Shown here: in pieces, positions 59,701-64,000 of the stretch | Position numbering within the stretch: the first letter of the stretch is position 1 | Layout: every line of letters begins with the position of its first letter | Source of the DNA: Dactylis glomerata | Taxonomy: Eukaryota > Streptophyta > Magnoliopsida > Poales > Poaceae | Length of the DNA stretch: 64,000 nt | Direction: 5' to 3' | Assembly: GCA_007115705.1 (NCBI GenBank) | Contig: QXEO01000382.1 | Coordinates: 2,497,083 to 2,561,082 of the forward strand | Program-made: the position numbers and the translations under genes | The notes under the pieces: model-generated | What the model was told of the DNA's origin: nothing | The model's input: the letters and a program-made list of their open reading frames with translations, nothing else | Databases searched by the model: none

Positions 59701-60201
59701 AAAATAAAACCTTTGAATTAAAATCTTGACTTAAATAGGACAAAATTGGCTTTATGCAAATATAGCCCAAAGATCCACCAGCCAAATAGCATGTAGCTAG
59801 ATCTTTCACAAATGCCACCAAATATGTGTCAATTGCCAGTACATCATTGTACTGACCCCCATACTCGGGGCTGCATAATCAAATGTGCAGGTTCTTCCGA
59901 TGAGGAGTGAAGTGTTAGGATCTCGAGTCTACATACCAACATGACTGCCTGTGGCGCATGCTGAAGATGGAGGCTCGCTACTAATATATTTTCCGTTGTG
60001 CTTAAGTTGAACTCTGTTTTACCCTTGTCGGTCTATGTGACCGAGGAACTTGTAATAATCGTGAGACTTATGTATCTGGATCTGCGTGTAATCTCGATAC
60101 TATGTGATGAATACTATATTTTGTTCTGTGGTGCTATCATTGATCCAGGGAATAGCACATATCACAGGTGTTCCGCCTTATTCCAAAGGTGGGGCGTCAC
60201 A
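56718..60201 (+). repeat. 3' LTR of element D
   Basis: 3484 bp, aligned to 47345-50827. The first two bases are TA instead of TG, a G to A change at the terminal dinucleotide. TATAAAAG is at 57451. Confidence 0.97.
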
Positions 60202-60206
60202 AGGTG

Positions 60207-60284
60207 CATGTCACCTCAAAAATTATTTCTTTTGTTATCACTTACCTATACTCAAGGACGCGCAGGAGTTAAGCTTGCGGATGT
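60207..60284 (+). other. Last internal bases of the Athila element
   Basis: Resumes after the AGGTG duplication and ends AAGCTTGCGGATGT before the LTR. The usual G-rich polypurine tract is degenerate here (GCGGATG). Confidence 0.55.
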
Positions 60285-60638
60285 TGATACGTCTCAAACG
60301 TATCTTTAATTTTTGATGCTCCATGCTTGTTTTTACACCATTTGCCTTGTGTTTTGTTACACTTCGTGGCATTTTTATGTGATTTCCGGAACGAACCTAT
60401 TGACAAGATGCCAAAGTGCCAGTTCCCTATTTTCTGCTGTTTTGTGTTTTCGAAAAGCTACACAGGAAATATTCTTGAAATTGGACGAAACAAGTTCCAA
60501 AACTCCTATTTTTCCTGGAAGCTTCCCGAAGACCGAAAGAGAGCCAGAGGGGGGCCAGAGGCCGCCCTCACATGTAGGGGCCGCGGCCCAGCCCCTGGTC
60601 GCGCCCACCTAGTGTGAGGAGCCCCTGGCTGCCCCCTG
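60285..60638 (+). repeat. 3' LTR of the Athila element, 3' truncated
   Basis: Starts TGATACGTCTCAAACGTATC and follows the 5' LTR from 60407 on. It ends abruptly at GCCCCCTG; the promoter part and U5 are absent, and the next base belongs to an Athila protease region. Confidence 0.75.
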
Positions 60639-61680
60639 TGTTCATGTTATTTCTGTCAGGATTGGTGATCATTGCTATTATGGTTTAAGTGACATCGGTG
60701 CAAGTTCATGTGCTATTCCTTTAGAGCTTACAGAGAAATTATGCACGAAATTTCCCCTTGTGAATTGGAGGAGATTGATGTGGTTATTCCGCTTGCTAAT
60801 AGACAATCTATCTCTCCACTTGGTATTGTTCGAGACGTGGAAGTTTTGTGTGGCAAGACTAAATACCCTAATGATTTTCTTACACTTGGTACTTAAGTTA
60901 GTGAAACTTGTCCTATTAATTTTGGTAGACCCTTTTTGAATACTTGTAGTGTTGTGATAGATTGTAAGAAGGAGAAAGTTGTGACTAAGTTTGACGGAGA
61001 GTCTTATGAGTGTAATTTTTCTAAGTTTGCTAAAGCTCCTTATGAAAATGAATTGCATAATGAAAATTTTCGAGTTGAACAGCTTGCCTCTATTGCTCTT
61101 GCTCCTAATAATGCTTTCCAGCAATTTATGGAGGACCACGAAAGCGATGTTTTCAGGAAAGAAAGAGAAGAGATTGACGATATTCTTGTTCGTCAACCAC
61201 CATTGATTAAGCACAATTTACCTGTGGAGGATCTTGGTACCACTTTGCCACCTATGGAAGATCCTGTTTTTGAATTAAAACCTTTACCTGATGATCTTAA
61301 GTATGCTTATATAGATGATAAGAAAATATATCATTTTATTATCAGTTCTAAACTTTCAGGAAAGGAAGAAGAAAGGTTATTGGAAATTTCGAGCAAACAC
61401 TGAGGAGCTATGGGATATACTCTTGATGATTTAAAAGAGATTTCTCCTACTATATGTCAGCATGCTATTAATATGGAGGAAGATGCAAAGCCAGTTGTTG
61501 AACATCAACGCTGCTTAATTCCCAATATGAAGGAAGTGGTAAGAAATGAGGTATTGAAGCTCCTTGATGCTGGTATTATTTATCCTATTGCTGATAGTAG
61601 ATGGGTTAGTCCTGTTCATTGTGTTCCTAAGAAAGGAGGTATCACTATTGTGCCTAGTGAGAATAACGAGCTTATTCTTA
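60639..61680 (+). pseudogene. pol: Athila protease and RT start, fragment
   Basis: From about 60640 the frame gives SVRIGDHCYYGL and then the retropepsin block D-I-G-A-S. After a one-base shift near 60720 a second frame runs to 61680, with TAA at 60894 and TGA at 61401. It shows PLANRQSISPLGIVRDVEVL, FGRPFLNTC, then the RT entry region (LKYAYIDDKKIY, GYTLDDLKEISPTICQH, VVEHQRCLIPNMKEVVRNEV, SPVHCVPKKGGITIV). It stops where the BARE/Angela LTR begins, before the RT catalytic box. It comes from an autonomous Athila and joins directly to a truncated LTR, so a deletion lies at 60638/60639. Confidence 0.8.
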
Positions 61681-63428
61681 TGGGTTTCGCAGCATAGTAA
61701 ATCAAAAAAATTCCTACGGATGCAAACAAGAAAGCCAAGATCTATTCTAGAAGATGTAATCAATGAGAGAGGTAGATGAGATCTTCATACCCTTGAAGAA
61801 ATTGCACAGCAGAAATGTTCAACAGAACGTGGATGATGTAGTCATACTAGCCGTCTCCTCCTTGCGATCCAATCCGATCCAACACCGCAAGTGGTGACGC
61901 CTCCGAGAGATGCACATGTACAGCGCACCAACGACTCCGCCTTCCCGGTCCAGCGAGATATGGTGGAGTGGTAGATAGGATCGACAACACGATGGCGTGG
62001 TGTCTATGGTGGAGAGTGTACGGCGACAGGGCTTCACCTGTTTGTGTGGTGGAGAAAGAACAGAGAAAGGAGGCTTCAGAAAGCGGGCAGCGGCTCCGCG
62101 GGATTAGGTCACCAAGACCTCCGGCGTCCGATCCTTTTTATAGATGCGATGCAAGGTTTCAAAAACCTAACGTGCAATGCACGGTTTGCCTACACCACCG
62201 CCAAACCGTCGCCAGATTTCTTGGCTGCTGCGTCACACAATCCATATCGATCTGATCGATAGCTAGCGAGGCCAGCCAACAGGGCAAGTGCACCGGCCGG
62301 CCAACGAGCCAAAGGCCCAGCCGGGCACAGCGACCAAGCAAGCGCGCCAGGGGCCAGCGCTGGCCGCATCGATCAACTGATCGAGCAAGCCAGTACCCCT
62401 GGCCGCCGCTCCTTTTTCCTTTCTCTTTTTTTCTTTCTTTATTTATTTCTTCTAAATAAATACTACTTAATATTTATTAATTCATATAATTAATAAATAC
62501 TAGTATTTTCCACCTGGAACACTTTTGACTTTCTGAAACACTTTCATACATATATCCCAAAACTACCCTAGCATTGATTTGCATTAAGTGTGTGACCCTA
62601 TGGGTTCGAGAATGCGCGGATATGATCTCCATCAATAATCAATAGCGGGATCTGGAAATCCATATTGACTCCCACGCATTCAACGATGATCATATCGGAT
62701 GAACCATGATGTCAGGATTCAATCAATCCCATATTTGTATTCCCTTCGTCTCGCAATATTTTACTCGCCCGAGATTCGATCATTGGTATCGGCATACCTA
62801 GTTCAATCTCGTTCACAGCAAATACTTTACTCGTTTCATAATCTGATATCACTTTGTGATTAAGTCCTTAACCACGTGCTTGCAAGCGGTGTTGATATCG
62901 ATTACCAAGTGGGCCCGAAGTATATCTCTCCGACTCAGGAGGGAAAAATTCCATCTCAATACATACAACCCGACAAGTGCTTTCTGATCACCCGAGAGAC
63001 ACCTTTATGTTCACCTTCTCATAGGATGACGTTTGATGACCTCAAAGCTCTCTTCCGATACTAGGGAGTTGCATTATCTCATGGTCTAAGGAATGCAATA
63101 CTTGACATAGGAAAAAGCTTCGCAAAGATGAACACAATGACACGACCTAATTGCTGCGCTTTCATTGGGTCTGTCCATCACATCATTCTCCTAATGACAT
63201 GATCTCAGTATTAATTGACAACTCATGTCTATGGTTAGGAAACCTTAACCATCATTAATCAATGAGCTAGTCCATAGAGGCATACTAGGGACACAGTGTT
63301 GTTCATAAACCACACAAGTATTAAGGTTTCCGCTTAATACAATTCTAGCATGGAATATAAACATTATTATGAACAATAATTATAATAATAACATCTTTAT
63401 TATTGCCTCTAGGGCATAATTCCAACAG
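61681..63428 (-). repeat. 3' LTR of the BARE/Angela-type element
   Basis: Minus strand starts TGTTGGAATTATGCCC at 63428 and ends GCGAAACCCA at 61681, 1748 bp. The length fits the family. TATAAAAA is on the minus strand at 62135-62142. The left border is inferred from the CA end and from loss of the Athila frame. Confidence 0.8.
62135..62142 (-). promoter_or_regulatory. TATA box of the BARE/Angela-type LTR
   Basis: Minus strand TATAAAAA (context CATCTATAAAAAGG) in the 3' third of the LTR, where this family has its main promoter. Confidence 0.5.
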
Positions 63429-63441
63429 TCTCCCACTTGCA
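63429..63441 (-). other. Polypurine tract of the BARE/Angela-type element
   Basis: Minus strand GCAAGTGGGAGAC directly before the LTR. Confidence 0.75.
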
Positions 63442-63515
63442 CTAGAGTCAATAATCTAGTTTACATCTGGTAACAATCTAACACCCATGGCATTAAGGTG
63501 CTGATCATGTTTTGC

Positions 63516-64000
63516 TCATGGAAGAGGTTTAGTCAACGGATCTGTGACATTCAGATCCGTATGTACTTTGCTAATCTTTAGATCTCCATCTGCTATATAA
63601 TCTTGAATTATATGGAAATGGCAGTTGATGTGCTTGGTCTTTGGATGATATCTTGGTTCCTTAGACAGTGCTATGGCGCTAGTGTTGTCGCACAATATCT
63701 CCAGTGGGTCCAAGGCATTTGGACCCACACCAAGCTCAGTGATGAAGTTCCTGATCCAAACTCCTTCACTTGGCGCTTTCGAAGCAGCCATATATTCTGC
63801 TTCAGTTGTAGATCCTGCGATCACGCTTTGCTTGCAGCTTCTCTAGCTCACAGCTCCACCATTCAAAATATAAACATATCCTGTCTGAGATTTAGAATCA
63901 TCCGGGTCAGTGTCGAAACTAGCGTCGATGTAACCTTTTACGACGAGCTGCTCATCACCTCCATAGACTAAGAACATTTCTTTAGTCCTATTTAAATACT
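63516..64000 (-). pseudogene. pol: Copia RNase H, C-terminal part of pol (broken)
   Basis: Minus-strand translation shows GYIDASFDTDPDDS, then QTGYVYILNGGAVS, a TAG where Trp is usual (near 63845), then AGSTTEAEYMAASKA, ILCDNTSAIALSK, the HP-x-T-K-H-I block and DPLTKPLP, ending at a TGA where the family normally continues. These are the Copia RNase H motifs; the catalytic D and E residues (DAS, EAEY, CDN) are present. The two stops make this copy inactive. Confidence 0.85.

Larger units (their letters stand above)
47345..60201 (+). mobile_element. Element D: complete chromovirus (Del/Tekay type), TSD AGGTG
   Basis: Flanked by AGGTG at 47340-47344 and 60202-60206. LTRs of 3483 and 3484 bp, initiator-Met-type PBS, an extra ORF, an intact 1490-codon gag-pol with a C-terminal chromodomain, polypurine tract. 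By eye the LTRs differ at about 29 sites, under 1%. It is the youngest insertion and the only one with an uninterrupted pol, so it may be autonomous. The target was the Athila 3' region. Confidence 0.97.
21841..60638 (+). mobile_element. Host Athila-lineage Ty3/gypsy element, interrupted by elements B, C and D
   Basis: Own segments: 21841-24475, 33265-36021, 45886-47344 and 60207-60638. Removing B, C and D with one target duplication each joins these pieces; across B the gag frame is restored exactly. It has an LTR, a GCCGTTGCC-type PBS and a long gag-type ORF, then about 2.9 kb of uncoded 3' region and the start of a 3' LTR. No RT or integrase is present, so it is a non-autonomous family. 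Both LTRs are truncated, and their shared 232 bp differ at about 20 or more sites by eye, so it is clearly older than its guests. Confidence 0.75.
61681..64000 (-). mobile_element. BARE/Angela/WIS-type Copia element, 3' end only, minus strand
   Basis: Right to left: RNase H end of pol, spacer, polypurine tract, 3' LTR. The rest is beyond the window. The LTR start TGTTGGAATTATGCCCTAGA and the AGTGGGAGAC tract before it are hallmarks of this abundant Triticeae group. It is inserted in the Athila RT fragment; the target duplication on the left would be TCTTA (61676-61680), the other side is not visible. Confidence 0.85.

Overview
The window looks like intergenic DNA of a large-genome grass, most likely a Triticeae species (wheat, barley or Aegilops type). 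The evidence is a BARE/Angela/WIS-type Copia LTR at the right edge, Athila-lineage and Tat-lineage Ty3/gypsy families, and LTR retrotransposons stacked inside one another with almost no other DNA. I found no ordinary host gene, no RNA gene and no CRISPR array. The organism call rests on recognising the families, not on a database search.

Layout. 1-186 is the tail of an upstream copy. 187-12402 is element A, a plus-strand Tat-lineage Ty3/gypsy element with two RNase H domains; its 3' LTR runs into an N gap (12403-13084). 13085-13928 is an inverted LTR of the same family. 13929-14616 is AT-rich and uncoded. 14617-21840 is a decayed, non-autonomous element, probably Copia type, with a coiled-coil/zinc-knuckle gag and a 2 kb 3' LTR. 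From 21841 to 60638 lies one old Athila-lineage host element. Three complete elements interrupt it, each with a perfect 5-bp target duplication: B (24476-33259, plus strand, CCCAC), C (36022-45885, minus strand, AATAG) and D (47345-60201, plus strand, AGGTG). After the truncated Athila 3' LTR comes a piece of another Athila protease/RT (60639-61680), cut by a minus-strand BARE/Angela-type element (61681 to the window end).

How the parts work. A, B and C are dual-RNase-H Tat elements with broken gag-pol genes. Each carries an extra gene between pol and the 3' LTR, always on the strand opposite to gag-pol. In A it is a six-exon coiled-coil gene whose five GT-AG introns can be placed from the sequence. 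In B it is a short gene for AT-hooks plus a B3-like domain, with its own TATA box. In C it is another B3-like gene, also with a TATA-like box. A, B and C also share an amber codon at the same place between protease and reverse transcriptase. These two shared traits are the most unusual signals in the window. D is a chromovirus (Del/Tekay type) with an intact 1490-codon gag-pol ending in a chromodomain, an extra upstream ORF, and 3.48 kb LTRs that differ by under 1% by eye; it is the youngest insertion and the only element that looks potentially autonomous.
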